Source: GCA-2737665 sp044344795
GTDB lineage: Bacteria > Bacteroidota > Bacteroidia > Palsa-965
Assembly (NCBI GenBank): GCA_044344795.1
Contig: JBIJCF010000008.1
Location: forward strand, 1 to 64,000
Direction: 5' to 3'
Length of the DNA: 64,000 nucleotides
Shown here: in pieces, positions 16,049 to 24,877 of the stretch
Position numbering within the stretch: position 1 is the stretch's first letter
Layout of the letters: every line of letters starts with the position of its first letter
Translations under genes and position numbers: made by a program
Notes under the pieces: model-generated
Seen by the model: the letters and a program-made list of their open reading frames with translations, nothing else
What the model was told of the DNA's origin: nothing
Database searches by the model: none

Positions 16049-16052
16049 GTGA

Positions 16053-16097
16053 CAAAGATATGCAAGAAACAGTGAAAACGGAGTGACCAAGGTCACT
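16053..16097 (-). promoter_or_regulatory. Promoter with palindrome upstream of the MbnP copper operon
   Basis: TATCTTTG on the minus strand (16053-16060) is a perfect TAnnTTTG box, only 4 nt before the ATG at 16048, so the mRNA may be leaderless. A dyad AGTGACC-AA-GGTCACT occupies 16082-16097, on top of the expected -33 region, a typical repressor or MerR-type position. The same dyad lies 9 nt after the stop of the upstream hydrolase gene and could instead act as a weak terminator, but no strong T-run follows. Confidence 0.5.
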
Positions 16098-16105
16098 TAT
16101 CTTCG

Positions 16106-17410
16106 TTATTTGCACGCAGCCATTACATCCTTAAAACGCTGATCGGCTCTCAATGCGGTAAACGTTTCGTCTCCTCCTAAACGGGTAATATCCCGATAAC
16201 CTAATTCGGGCAACAACTGCAACGATTTCATCGCTTCTTCATTTAGACTCAGCATAATAAACAGACGCGCCTGCATGTATGCCCATTCCGGATTGGTGGG
16301 ATCAACAATGCTATAAACTTTTACCAGCTTCTCCGTCGCACGCATATTCGTCATTTTAAACGATTGCGTTGCGTACGTATAACAAGTTAAACTCACGTAC
16401 CCACGTAAACGTCGGCGCATCAACTGCTCGTGTAAAGAAGTGCCGGACGGCTCAAAATAATTCGTTTCGTTAGCTCGCCACCATGTTGTATCCCGCATCA
16501 GCACCGCTTCGGAAAGTTCTTTTTGCAACGCATCTTCTTTTAACGCCAGCGACTCCAATTCTCTAAGGTCCTTGTCCGCACATGCATTCGAATAAGAAGA
16601 TAACCGTGCTTGGTAATAATCAGCAACGCTTTTGTTTGATGACAAACTCAAATCGCGGCACCATTGTGCCGTCCAATAACAGGAAACGGATGCTATAGAA
16701 TCGCTAATGGCTTGTAAACGTTCGGGTGCACTTGCATTCAACGCCAACAATGCCGCTTCTACAGGTGCAACGTTCGGCCATTCGTGCTTACCCGAAGTAA
16801 CCAGCATCGGCACGTTTTGGTTCTTTTTTGCCATTTCATCTTTGTATCGCACAGCTTCACGATAATTCATATCGGCCAATCCCACTATCAACACACATGG
16901 CTTGGAAACAACTCCGGCAGGCGCGGCTCCTGCACAAACTACACCGGCCACATCATTCATTCGGGCTGCGCAAAACGCTGCAACTCGCGCACCGCCTGAA
17001 AATCCAACCAAATACACAGGTGTGCGAGCACCATACTTCTGTTGTAGATCTTTCACCATCGCACCAACCAAATCGAATGAACGAGCTTGATCCATGCCAT
17101 TTCGTGTGCACAACGAGCCCGCCAACAACAATCCGTTTCTTGTTGCAATTTCTTTGTAGCGCACCAACGCCTCATCTCCTTTTCCGGAAGGATCAAGCAA
17201 TATCACTGCGCCGTTCAATCTCGTCGTTGCAGTATCGGGAACAAACAAACGATAACTCGCCTCTCCAACGGAAACGGCAACTTCCTGATTCATTTGAATG
17301 ACGGTAGTAACAGCATTTGCCGATTCAGAATTCTTATTCTGATCCTCAGGTTTTGTTGACCAACAGGACCATACAAGGAATGACGCTAATACAATTGATA
17401 GAATTCGCAT
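16106..17410 (-). CDS. Alpha/beta-hydrolase lipoprotein
   Basis: ATG at 17410 (MRILSIVLASFLVWSC) gives 434 residues with a lipobox VWSC (Cys16); a TTG two codons upstream is not needed. The chain contains an alpha/beta-hydrolase core at about 45-225: RLFVPDTATT strand, a nucleophile elbow GFSGGAR near 139-145 (Ser probable nucleophile), and a C-terminal GKHEWPNVAP His near 208. The last ~200 residues are helical, TPR-like (YMQARLFIMLSLNEEAMKSLQLLPELGY), ending with a DQRFKDVMAAC segment. It looks like a periplasmic or surface esterase/peptidase with a helical partner domain. It lies between the copper operon and the divergent GH92 operon; I see no functional tie to either. Confidence 0.78.
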   Translation of the reverse strand: MRILSIVLASFLVWSCWSTKPEDQNKNSESANAVTTVIQMNQEVAVSVGEASYRLFVPDTATTRLNGAVILLDPSGKGDEALVRYKEIATRNGLLLAGSLCTRNGMDQARSFDLVGAMVKDLQQKYGARTPVYLVGFSGGARVAAFCAARMNDVAGVVCAGAAPAGVVSKPCVLIVGLADMNYREAVRYKDEMAKKNQNVPMLVTSGKHEWPNVAPVEAALLALNASAPERLQAISDSIASVSCYWTAQWCRDLSLSSNKSVADYYQARLSSYSNACADKDLRELESLALKEDALQKELSEAVLMRDTTWWRANETNYFEPSGTSLHEQLMRRRLRGYVSLTCYTYATQSFKMTNMRATEKLVKVYSIVDPTNPEWAYMQARLFIMLSLNEEAMKSLQLLPELGYRDITRLGGDETFTALRADQRFKDVMAACK

Positions 17411-17481
17411 AAACAAATGTAATCAGCAGACAGGAAAATGAAACTCCTGATGTAAATTCGTAGCACTTGACTATCGTAAAC

Positions 17482-20412
17482 ATGTTTAATTTGAATCGTT
17501 GTCTAATTGCCGCAACCGTATTGTTGGCTTCATGTCATGTTGAAGTTCCTGATGATGCTGTCTTTCGTTGGGATCCCGCTGCATCCCAACACGCGTTAAC
17601 AGAATATGTTAATCCGTTGATCGGAACTGCAGGTCATGGGCACACATTTCCCGGTGCTACTGCTCCGTTCGGCATGGTGCAATTAAGTCCCGATACGCGT
17701 GATGACGACAGCTGGGACGGTTGTTCCGGATATCATTATGACGATTCTCTAATCCTCGGATTTAGTCATACGCATTTGAGTGGCACCGGCTGCAGCGATT
17801 ACGGAGATATTTTAATTGTGCCCGGTACAGATGGCAGCAAAGACATCCTAAAGAAAAACAAACGTGAAATTGGCTCTACCTACCAACACAAAAATGAAAA
17901 AGCAAGCGCCGGTTATTATGAAGTAACATTAGATAACGGAGTGCGCGCAGAACTCACCGCTTCACCACGTGTGGGTGTTCATCGTTATCATTTTAAATCA
18001 GGGGAAAAACGTTGGATTGTATTGGATTTAGTACATCGCGACGAAGTCCTGGATGCGGGAATCGAAATTATTGATCCGAATAATGTAAGCGGTTTCAGAC
18101 GTTCCAAAGCTTGGGCTACTGATCAGGAGTTGTTTTTTCATGCCACCTTCTCGGAAGCAGTGGAACGTGTTGACACGTTAATTGATGGCAATAAAATAAA
18201 AGCAGTCTTCTATTTCCCCGACAACACCGATGAGTTGACTATTAAGGTGGCATTGTCAGGAGTAAGTGAGAACAACGCCAGAATGAATATGCTTACTGAA
18301 GTTGGGAACGATGGATTTGATGCGGTGCTTCAGAAAACACGAAACGATTGGAATAATGAGTTGAGCAAAATTTTAGTGAAGGGCGATGAACGAAAAAAGA
18401 AAATTTTCTACACCGCATTATATCACTGCATGGTTGCGCCTAACGTTTACAATGATGTTAACGGAGAATATCGCGGCATGGATCATAAAGTGTATAAGGA
18501 TACCGTGCATCAACGCTACACCGTATTTTCACTTTGGGACACCTACAGAGGGTTACACCCTTTATTCACGATCATCCAGCAAAAACGCACCAACGATTTT
18601 ATAAATACATTTTTACAACAATATAAAGAGAGCGGTCGCCTTCCGGTATGGGAACTTTCCTCCAACGAAACGGATTGTATGATCGGATATCACAGTGTTT
18701 CAGTTATTGCAGATGCATGGTTGAAAGGCATTAACAAATTTGATACGACACTCGCCTTCCAAGCAATGAAAGCCTCTGCCATGCGAGACGAACTAGGATT
18801 GAAAGGCTACAAACAACATGGATTCATTCCCGCAGAAGGAGAAGCTGAATCCGTTTCGAAAACGCTGGAATACGCGTATGATGATTGGTGCATTCTGCAA
18901 TGTGCCCGAAGAATGAATTCGCGTGGCGATGAAATCCTATTCAGCAAACGTTCACAGAGTTGGAAAAATCTGTTTGACACGACATCTAAATTTTTCCGTG
19001 CACGAATGAACAACGGTTTTGTTGACCCATTTACTCCGGAAGAAGTCAATTTCCACTACACAGAAGCCAATGCCTGGCAATATTCAATGGCTGTTCAACA
19101 CGACATTCCGGGATTAATTGAGTGGCATGGAGGTCCGAAAAAGTTTGGTCTTCATCTCGACAATTTATTTTCTGCACCAACTCAAACTTCGGGTCGTGAC
19201 CAAGCGGATATCACAGGATTAATCGGGCAATATGCGCACGGTAACGAACCTAGTCACCACATGGCGTACTTGTACAACTACGTTGGAGAAGGTTTCAAAA
19301 CACAAGAGCTGGTGCATGAAATCTGCAACTCTTTGTACACCGATCAACCGGATGGATTATGCGGTAATGAGGATTGCGGACAAATGTCTGCATGGTACGT
19401 ATTAAACGCTGCAGGATTCTATCCTGTTACTCCGGGCTCGCCTTATTTTCAATTGGGCAGTCCACAATTTGAAGAAGTAATTTTCCAATTGGAAAATGGG
19501 AAAAGATTTACTGTATCGTGCAGCAATGCCAATGACAACAATCCGTATTTGACTAGCGCAGGATTTGCAAACGATTTGCAAATTTCATTCGACGAAATCA
19601 TGCAAGGCAAAACACTGACATTAAGTAAATCGAATTCGCCTTCACAGTCGTTCGATCCTCAAGCACTGTTAAAGAATACATTCCCGCAACCATTGCCTCC
19701 GCTCATTGAGGGCGCCAGTTTGAGAACGTTCACCGGCTCAAAACAAATTAAAATTCTTCCGCGCGAATCACTCGATGCAGTGTTTTACAGCATTAATAAT
19801 CAACCAGCCTTGCGTTATATAGCTCCGTTCACAATTACGAAAGATGCTACCATCTCGTGTTACGCTGTAAATGGAAGTACTACAAGTGATCCTGCTGTCG
19901 CATCTTTTTATCTTTCACCTGGATGGAAAGTAGCTGCTATTAAAAATGCTTATGCTCCACAGTATGCTGCCGGAGGACAACATGCACTAGTGGATGGACT
20001 ACGAGGAACAGATAACTTCAGAACAGGACTATGGCAAGGATATGAAGGAGAGGATATAGAGCTGGTCATTGACTTAGGTAAAAACGTAAGCGAGATTACT
20101 ATTCAAATGAACTTCTTGAGTGATACACGTTCATGGATATTTCTTCCGACAGAAGTAACATTTGCGTTATCGAATTCTGCAACAGAATCGGGCGACACAT
20201 GGAACAAAGCTTTGTCGGAGAATAGTTCAACCCCGAGAAAACCGGGCACACCGTTTATTGAGAAGTACTCCTGCAAATTACCTGCAACATCAGGAAGATA
20301 TCTGCACGTAAAAGCAAAATCAATTTTAACTTGTCCAAAAGATCATCCCGGAGCAGGAAAACCGGCGTGGTTGTTCGCAGATGAGATCACCATTTTAAAC
20401 GCACAACAATGA
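17482..20412 (+). CDS. GH92-family alpha-mannosidase lipoprotein with C-terminal carbohydrate-binding modules
   Basis: ATG at 17482 gives 976 residues with lipobox LLASC (about Cys17). Family GH92 signatures are abundant: YVNPLIGTAGHGHTFPGAT, GFSHTHLSGTGCSDYGDI, WDTYRGLHPLFTI, and late GNEDCGQMSAWYVLNAAGFYPVTPGSPYF; GNEPSHHMAYLY also belongs to the catalytic domain. GH92 enzymes are calcium-dependent exo-alpha-mannosidases acting on mannose-rich N-glycans. After ~740 come a short chitobiase-like beta module (KILPRESLDAVFYSIN...) and an F5/8-type sugar-binding domain (about 820-976, ALVDGLRGTDNFRTGLWQGYEGEDIELVIDLG). The stop overlaps the next start by 4 nt (ATGA). A candidate -7 box TAAATTCG lies at 17453-17460. 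Confidence 0.95.
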   Translation: MFNLNRCLIAATVLLASCHVEVPDDAVFRWDPAASQHALTEYVNPLIGTAGHGHTFPGATAPFGMVQLSPDTRDDDSWDGCSGYHYDDSLILGFSHTHLSGTGCSDYGDILIVPGTDGSKDILKKNKREIGSTYQHKNEKASAGYYEVTLDNGVRAELTASPRVGVHRYHFKSGEKRWIVLDLVHRDEVLDAGIEIIDPNNVSGFRRSKAWATDQELFFHATFSEAVERVDTLIDGNKIKAVFYFPDNTDELTIKVALSGVSENNARMNMLTEVGNDGFDAVLQKTRNDWNNELSKILVKGDERKKKIFYTALYHCMVAPNVYNDVNGEYRGMDHKVYKDTVHQRYTVFSLWDTYRGLHPLFTIIQQKRTNDFINTFLQQYKESGRLPVWELSSNETDCMIGYHSVSVIADAWLKGINKFDTTLAFQAMKASAMRDELGLKGYKQHGFIPAEGEAESVSKTLEYAYDDWCILQCARRMNSRGDEILFSKRSQSWKNLFDTTSKFFRARMNNGFVDPFTPEEVNFHYTEANAWQYSMAVQHDIPGLIEWHGGPKKFGLHLDNLFSAPTQTSGRDQADITGLIGQYAHGNEPSHHMAYLYNYVGEGFKTQELVHEICNSLYTDQPDGLCGNEDCGQMSAWYVLNAAGFYPVTPGSPYFQLGSPQFEEVIFQLENGKRFTVSCSNANDNNPYLTSAGFANDLQISFDEIMQGKTLTLSKSNSPSQSFDPQALLKNTFPQPLPPLIEGASLRTFTGSKQIKILPRESLDAVFYSINNQPALRYIAPFTITKDATISCYAVNGSTTSDPAVASFYLSPGWKVAAIKNAYAPQYAAGGQHALVDGLRGTDNFRTGLWQGYEGEDIELVIDLGKNVSEITIQMNFLSDTRSWIFLPTEVTFALSNSATESGDTWNKALSENSSTPRKPGTPFIEKYSCKLPATSGRYLHVKAKSILTCPKDHPGAGKPAWLFADEITILNAQQ

Positions 20413-21401
20413 ACCGTAAACGATTTATAAAAACAGGCTTTCTCGCTGCGACACTTGCAGGCACTGGAACTCTATCAGCAGCGCACGACAAAAAGAAAAA
20501 GCAAAAAGTAAATCCAAATAGTAAACCCGGATTTCCATTGGTAATTTCCACCTGGAATCACGGTATTCCTGCAAACGAAGCTGCATTCCAAACCTTACAA
20601 CAAGGAGGAAGTGCTGTAGATGCTGCAGAAAAAGGTGTTCGGCAAATTGAAGCTGATTCGAAAAACACCAGTGTAGGTTTAGGCGGATTTCCGGATCGTG
20701 AAGGAATTGTTACGCTGGATGCCTGCATCATGGATCATCTTGGTCGTGCTGGTTCTGTGTGTTTCGTTCAAGGCATTGCCCACCCCATTACAGTGGCACG
20801 TGCAGTGATGGAAAAAACGCCACACGTCATGTTGGTTGGAAAAGGAGCTGAACTATATGCAGAAGAAATCGGCATGAAACAGGAGAAAAACAAATTATCC
20901 CCCGAAGCAGAAAAAGCATGGAAAGAGTGGCTGAAAGAGAAACAGTACAAGCCTATTATCAATATTGAAAATCATGATACGATTGGCTTGGTGGTGATAG
21001 ACAAAAATGGCATTATGGCGGGATCCTGCACCACCAGCGGACTTGCATTTAAAATGCATGGTCGTGTGGGTGACTCGCCTATCATAGGTGCCGGACTTTT
21101 CATCGATCAGGAAATCGGTGCAGCAACTTGCACCGGCCTAGGAGAAACTGTTTTGCGCACATTGGCATCGCACGTTGCAGTTGAGTGTATGCGTAACGGA
21201 TATACCCCTCAAGAAGCTTGTGAAGAAGCCATTCGCAGAATTATCAAAAAGCATGAGAACTATAAAGATTTTCAAGTAGGCATTCTTGCTGTAAATACGA
21301 AAGGCGAACACGGTGCTTATGGTATTCACAAAGGATTTAATTACGCGCTGCACCAGCATGGAAAAAATACACTAATTGATTCTTCATTTTACAACGGCTA
21401 A
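20409..21401 (+). CDS. Glycosylasparaginase (N4-(beta-GlcNAc)-L-asparaginase), exported
   Basis: A 330-residue Ntn hydrolase that splits the GlcNAc-Asn bond of glycoproteins. The precursor self-cleaves before a nucleophilic threonine, here Thr191 in NHDTIGLVVID, separating alpha and beta chains. Also visible: ISTWNHGIPANEAAF, GLGGFPDREGIVTLDACIMD and the beta-chain block GSCTTSGLAFKMHGRVGDSPIIGAGLF. The N-terminus NRKRFIKTGFLAATLAGTG resembles a Tat signal with a KR rather than RR pair, so export to the periplasm is likely. Its ATG overlaps the GH92 stop by 4 nt and its own stop shares one base with the next ATG (TAATG), which argues for a translationally coupled N-glycan operon. Confidence 0.94.
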   Translation: MNRKRFIKTGFLAATLAGTGTLSAAHDKKKKQKVNPNSKPGFPLVISTWNHGIPANEAAFQTLQQGGSAVDAAEKGVRQIEADSKNTSVGLGGFPDREGIVTLDACIMDHLGRAGSVCFVQGIAHPITVARAVMEKTPHVMLVGKGAELYAEEIGMKQEKNKLSPEAEKAWKEWLKEKQYKPIINIENHDTIGLVVIDKNGIMAGSCTTSGLAFKMHGRVGDSPIIGAGLFIDQEIGAATCTGLGETVLRTLASHVAVECMRNGYTPQEACEEAIRRIIKKHENYKDFQVGILAVNTKGEHGAYGIHKGFNYALHQHGKNTLIDSSFYNG

Positions 21402-22348
21402 TGAGTACGCAAAAAGTTTGCATAGGTATTGACATTGGTGGAACGAATATTGAAGTAGGTTACGTCAATAGCGCGGGTGAGGTTATTTTCAAACGTCACT
21501 ATCCCACCAAATCATTCCAACATCCCAATCAGTTTATTCGCAAACTTCAGGAAGATGTAACATTAGATCGTGCCCTACATAAACTGGCAATACTTGGAGT
21601 GGGAATCGGTGCACCAAGCGGAAATTATTTTACCGGCAGTATAGAACATGCACCAAATATGCCATGGGATGGAATAATTCCGTTAGCGCAATTGGTACAA
21701 GATGCCACCGGACTTCCCACACTACTTACTAATGATGCAAACGCAGCAACGGTAGGCGAAATGCAATTCGGCAGTGCAAAAGGATTGCGAAATTTTATTT
21801 TGATCACATTAGGAACAGGCGTCGGTAGCGGTTTTGTGAGTAATGGCGAACTCATTTACGGACACGATGGATTTGCAGGAGAACTCGGACATGTAATTGT
21901 TCGTGAGAACGGGCGCGTGTGCGGCTGTGGTCGATTGGGTTGTCTTGAAACGTATTGCTCTGCAACAGGAGTTGTGCTGACAGCGAAAGAAAAACTTTCC
22001 CAATCACTAAAATCAGAATTGCATCAAATTCCGATACACGAACTCAACAGTGCACACATTAGCAAGGCAGCAGGAAACGGCGATGTTTTAGCGTTAGAAG
22101 TAATTGACGAAACAGCACGAATTTTAGCTATTGCATTGGCAAACGCTGTGGCAATAACAAGTCCTGATCACATCTTTATTTATGGAGGTCTTTCGCATGC
22201 CGGTGAAATTTTACTACAACCATTGCGAAAATATTTCGACAGTTTCTTACTGAAGAACTACCGTAATAAAGTTAAAATATTACCTTCAGGATTACCTGAC
22301 GAAGCAGCAATTTGCGGGGCAGCGGCACTGGCATGGAATAAATTATAG
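21401..22348 (+). CDS. ROK family sugar kinase (GlcNAc/glucokinase type)
   Basis: A 315-residue cytoplasmic kinase of the ROK family. Visible motifs: phosphate loop CIGIDIGGTNIEVG at about 7-19, the adenosine region LTNDANAATVGEMQ, LITLGTGVGSGFVSNGELIYGHDGFAGELGHVIV, and the zinc knuckle CGCGRLGCLETYCS, which defines ROK repressors and kinases. No N-terminal helix-turn-helix is present, so it is a kinase, not a regulator. Directly coupled to GH92 and glycosylasparaginase, it probably phosphorylates the released GlcNAc or mannose, closing a path from N-glycoprotein to central metabolism. The stop TAG is embedded in a 22-bp palindrome. Confidence 0.93.
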   Translation: MSTQKVCIGIDIGGTNIEVGYVNSAGEVIFKRHYPTKSFQHPNQFIRKLQEDVTLDRALHKLAILGVGIGAPSGNYFTGSIEHAPNMPWDGIIPLAQLVQDATGLPTLLTNDANAATVGEMQFGSAKGLRNFILITLGTGVGSGFVSNGELIYGHDGFAGELGHVIVRENGRVCGCGRLGCLETYCSATGVVLTAKEKLSQSLKSELHQIPIHELNSAHISKAAGNGDVLALEVIDETARILAIALANAVAITSPDHIFIYGGLSHAGEILLQPLRKYFDSFLLKNYRNKVKILPSGLPDEAAICGAAALAWNKL

Positions 22349-22365
22349 TAACCGCGGTTACTATA
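22344..22365. promoter_or_regulatory. 22-bp perfect palindrome centred on CCGCGG
   Basis: The half-site TATAGTAACCG is followed by its exact complement. It spans the ROK stop and sits upstream of a TAACTTTC -7-like box at 22389-22396 that would serve the secreted protein starting at 22421. A perfect 11-base-arm palindrome is expected only about 0.015 times in 64 kb by chance. A related but imperfect copy occurs before the thiolase gene. Regulator binding site or short repeat element. Confidence 0.55.
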
Positions 22366-22420
22366 TCCCTGGCGATTAAAACATTTCGTAACTTTCCAAC
22401 CTAAACTCAAAACCACCACC

Positions 22421-24628
22421 ATGAACAAAATTTTACCACTCTTTGCGGGAATTTTATCTGCAGGATGGATGCACGCACAGTGCGTTACTATCGGATGCGG
22501 TAACAGTATTACCGTTAATACCGACACTTCCGTATGCGGAGCTGCTGTCACTTTCTCAACACCGATTGCGAATAGCAGTTGCACGATTTCTATTGCCGAC
22601 ACTTTTCAATTTACCGGAGGTGTGCAGACTTATACGGTGCCTGTTGGTGTTAATCAACTGGACATTCAAGTCTGGGGGGCACAGGGCGGTGCCAACTGGG
22701 TAAACAATACCAACTTCGGAGGTTACACAAGAGGAACATTAGCCGTAACTCCTGGTGAAGTGTTACAAATTTATGTTGGTGGTCAGCCTACGACTACTGC
22801 CGGTGGTTATAACGGTGGAGGTGCCGGAGACGGTGCAGGTAAAGGTGGTGGCGGCGGAACCGATGTGCGCAGAGCACCTTTCACATTGAATGATCGAATT
22901 GCTGTTGCAGGTGGTGGTGGTGGTGCAGGATTTTGGAGCAGTTTGCACGTAGTAGGTGGTGTTGGCGGTGGGTTAAACGGAGGCGATGGATTTCGCGCAC
23001 CGTCAGATCCGGGTGGACTGGGTGCTTCTCAAACCGGTCCCGGCGCAAATGGAACTTGTATCAATTTTAATGTTACTGCAATGGCCGGAGGATTCGGTTT
23101 TGGTGGAACACCGCTAAGCTTTAACTGCGGCTGCGAAGGATATGGCGGCGGAGGCGGATGGTACGGAGGTGCAGGAAGCGGCAACTGTCGCGGTGGCGGA
23201 GGAGGTAGCGGATATATTCTACCTGCTGCAACCAACGTTACACAAACCGCAGGTGTTCGCACCGGAAATGGAATGGTGGTGCTCACATTCAATGGAGCCA
23301 GCACTCCTGTTGTTACACAAACTGCAGGTTTACCTAGTGGTAGCCTTTTCCCGGTTGGAACAACAACCAATGCGTTCCTTGCTGATGATGGCGCAGGAAA
23401 CACAGCAACGTGCTCATTTACAGTAACAGTAAATGACAATGAAATGCCGGGAATCACTCAAATGCCGGGGAATATCACCGCTACAACTGATAGCGGAATG
23501 TGCACAGCAAACATCATTTGGTTAAGCCCGATTGCTAGTGACAATTGCTTGGTAACATTAACTTCCTCTGCCAACTCAGGTGATGCATTTCCTGTAGGAA
23601 CAACTACGGTAGTATTTACAGCGACTGATGCCTCAGGCAATTTAACTTTAGATTCAATTGCTGTTACAGTAACAGACCAAGAAGCACCTATTGTTACTTG
23701 TAGTTCAAACATCACTATTAGTGCGGATTCCGGAATGTGTTATGCAACCAATGTAAACTTAGGTTCAACGATAGGAACGGATAATTGCAGTCTGGCATCC
23801 CTCACCAACAACGCTAACGACACTCTTGCAGTTGGAACTCATCTCATATTATGGACTGCCACAGATGCCTCAGGAAACGCTTCAACATGCCAACAAACAG
23901 TTACCGTAGTTGACACGCAAGCTCCAACATTCAATTCCTGTCCACAAGACATTGCAATATGTCCAGGCATCATCACTTTCCAAAACCCTGAAGCGTCTGA
24001 CAATTGCGGTTCAACAGTAACGCAGGTTTCCGGACCAACTAATGGTAGTACACTAAGTGCGGGAACGTACCAAGTTACATTTGCTGCAACTGATGCTTCC
24101 GGCAACAGCGATACCTGTTCATTCACAATTACTGTAAATCCTGAACCGGTTGTAACATTATCAATGATAACTCCGAACGTTTGTGCAGACGATGCTGCGT
24201 TTGCTTTAACAGGAGCAAATCCTGCCGGTGGTACTTTTAGCGGTAATGGTGTTAGCAACGGAAGCTTCTCTCCTGCTGTTGCTGGCGTTGGCACACACAT
24301 TATCAATTATGCATTTGTAGACACCAACGGATGTAGCGGAGTTGCTGCAGACACCATCGTTGTGAATGCATGTACAGGCATTTCTGAATTCGGCAATGCG
24401 ATGTTCACGCTATATCCGAATCCGAACAACGGCATGTTTACCTTAAATACTGCTGGAATAGGAACTGTTGTGATTTTGGATCAGGCAGGTCGCGCGGTGT
24501 ATCAAAACCAAATGACATCTGGAAGAAATGAATTGAACTTGCAAAATGCGTCTACCGGTTTGTATATTGTTCGTTTTACAGATCGCATTGGCAACACTAA
24601 TACACAGCGTTTACACATTCAACATTAA
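22421..24628 (+). CDS. Secreted glycine-rich/HYR-domain protein with T9SS type A domain
   Basis: A 735-residue exported protein (signal peptide to MHAQC, about residue 20). A YTVP segment opens a strongly Gly-rich region (residues ~95-285: GGYNGGGAGDGAGKGGGGG, VAGGGGGAGFW, EGYGGGGGWYGGAGSGN) resembling the glycine-rich domain of animal ALK/LTK receptors and other bacterial surface proteins. At least three HYR-like repeats follow (about 295-580), each with a SFTVTVNDNEMPGI, VFTATDASGNLT or CQQTVTVVDTQAPTF type end. Residues ~655-735 form the T9SS sorting domain (FTLYPNPNNGMFTLN, GLYIVRFTDRIGN). Likely a surface adhesin or matrix protein; no enzyme motif. It follows the N-glycan operon, but its own -7 box suggests independent expression. 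Confidence 0.88.
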   Translation: MNKILPLFAGILSAGWMHAQCVTIGCGNSITVNTDTSVCGAAVTFSTPIANSSCTISIADTFQFTGGVQTYTVPVGVNQLDIQVWGAQGGANWVNNTNFGGYTRGTLAVTPGEVLQIYVGGQPTTTAGGYNGGGAGDGAGKGGGGGTDVRRAPFTLNDRIAVAGGGGGAGFWSSLHVVGGVGGGLNGGDGFRAPSDPGGLGASQTGPGANGTCINFNVTAMAGGFGFGGTPLSFNCGCEGYGGGGGWYGGAGSGNCRGGGGGSGYILPAATNVTQTAGVRTGNGMVVLTFNGASTPVVTQTAGLPSGSLFPVGTTTNAFLADDGAGNTATCSFTVTVNDNEMPGITQMPGNITATTDSGMCTANIIWLSPIASDNCLVTLTSSANSGDAFPVGTTTVVFTATDASGNLTLDSIAVTVTDQEAPIVTCSSNITISADSGMCYATNVNLGSTIGTDNCSLASLTNNANDTLAVGTHLILWTATDASGNASTCQQTVTVVDTQAPTFNSCPQDIAICPGIITFQNPEASDNCGSTVTQVSGPTNGSTLSAGTYQVTFAATDASGNSDTCSFTITVNPEPVVTLSMITPNVCADDAAFALTGANPAGGTFSGNGVSNGSFSPAVAGVGTHIINYAFVDTNGCSGVAADTIVVNACTGISEFGNAMFTLYPNPNNGMFTLNTAGIGTVVILDQAGRAVYQNQMTSGRNELNLQNASTGLYIVRFTDRIGNTNTQRLHIQH

Positions 24629-24639
24629 ACCTCAGCAAC

Positions 24640-24825
24640 ATGAAAAAAATCCTGTTCCCCGCTGTAATTGCCCTCACTATGATAATGGGTTGTAACAGCA
24701 CCAAAGAGAGTCAAACGGTGTATCAATGCCCAATGCAGTGCGAAGGTGAAAAGACCTACGACAAGCCCGGAGAATGCCCGATGTGCAAAATGGAATTGAA
24801 AGTTCCGAAAGCAAATGGTCATTAA
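24640..24825 (+). CDS. Small heavy-metal-binding lipoprotein
   Basis: A 61-residue lipoprotein: MKKILFPAVIALTMIMGC ends in a lipobox (Cys18). The mature peptide is one heavy-metal-binding domain of the CusB/CopZ-type zinc-ribbon class: YQCPMQCEG...DKPGECPMCKMEL, in which Cys and Met pairs (CPM/CPMC/M) suit copper or silver binding. It starts 11 nt after the large secreted protein gene, so the two may be cotranscribed, yet the function looks unrelated. It is a second sign of copper handling in the window, 9 kb from the MbnP operon. A terminator follows. Confidence 0.85.
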   Translation: MKKILFPAVIALTMIMGCNSTKESQTVYQCPMQCEGEKTYDKPGECPMCKMELKVPKANGH

Positions 24826-24827
24826 TA

Positions 24828-24860
24828 AAAAAGGGAGAATCACTTGATTCTCCCTTTTTA
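24828..24860. terminator. Bidirectional terminator
   Basis: A 15-base arm at 24828-24842 pairs with 24845-24859 around a CT loop; A- and T-runs form the outer stem. Shared by the metal-binding lipoprotein gene and the convergent small gene. Confidence 0.9.
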
Positions 24861-24877
24861 TTAAATGAGGCCGCTGA

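Noticed and set aside
16828..17301. 157-residue plus-strand reading frame
   Set aside because: Antisense to the alpha/beta-hydrolase lipoprotein gene; composition is typical of a shadow frame (His, Ser, Pro rich).
23029..23457. Proline-rich protein on the minus strand
   Set aside because: It is the antisense reading of the glycine-rich domain; the PPPP runs mirror GGN codons of the real gene.
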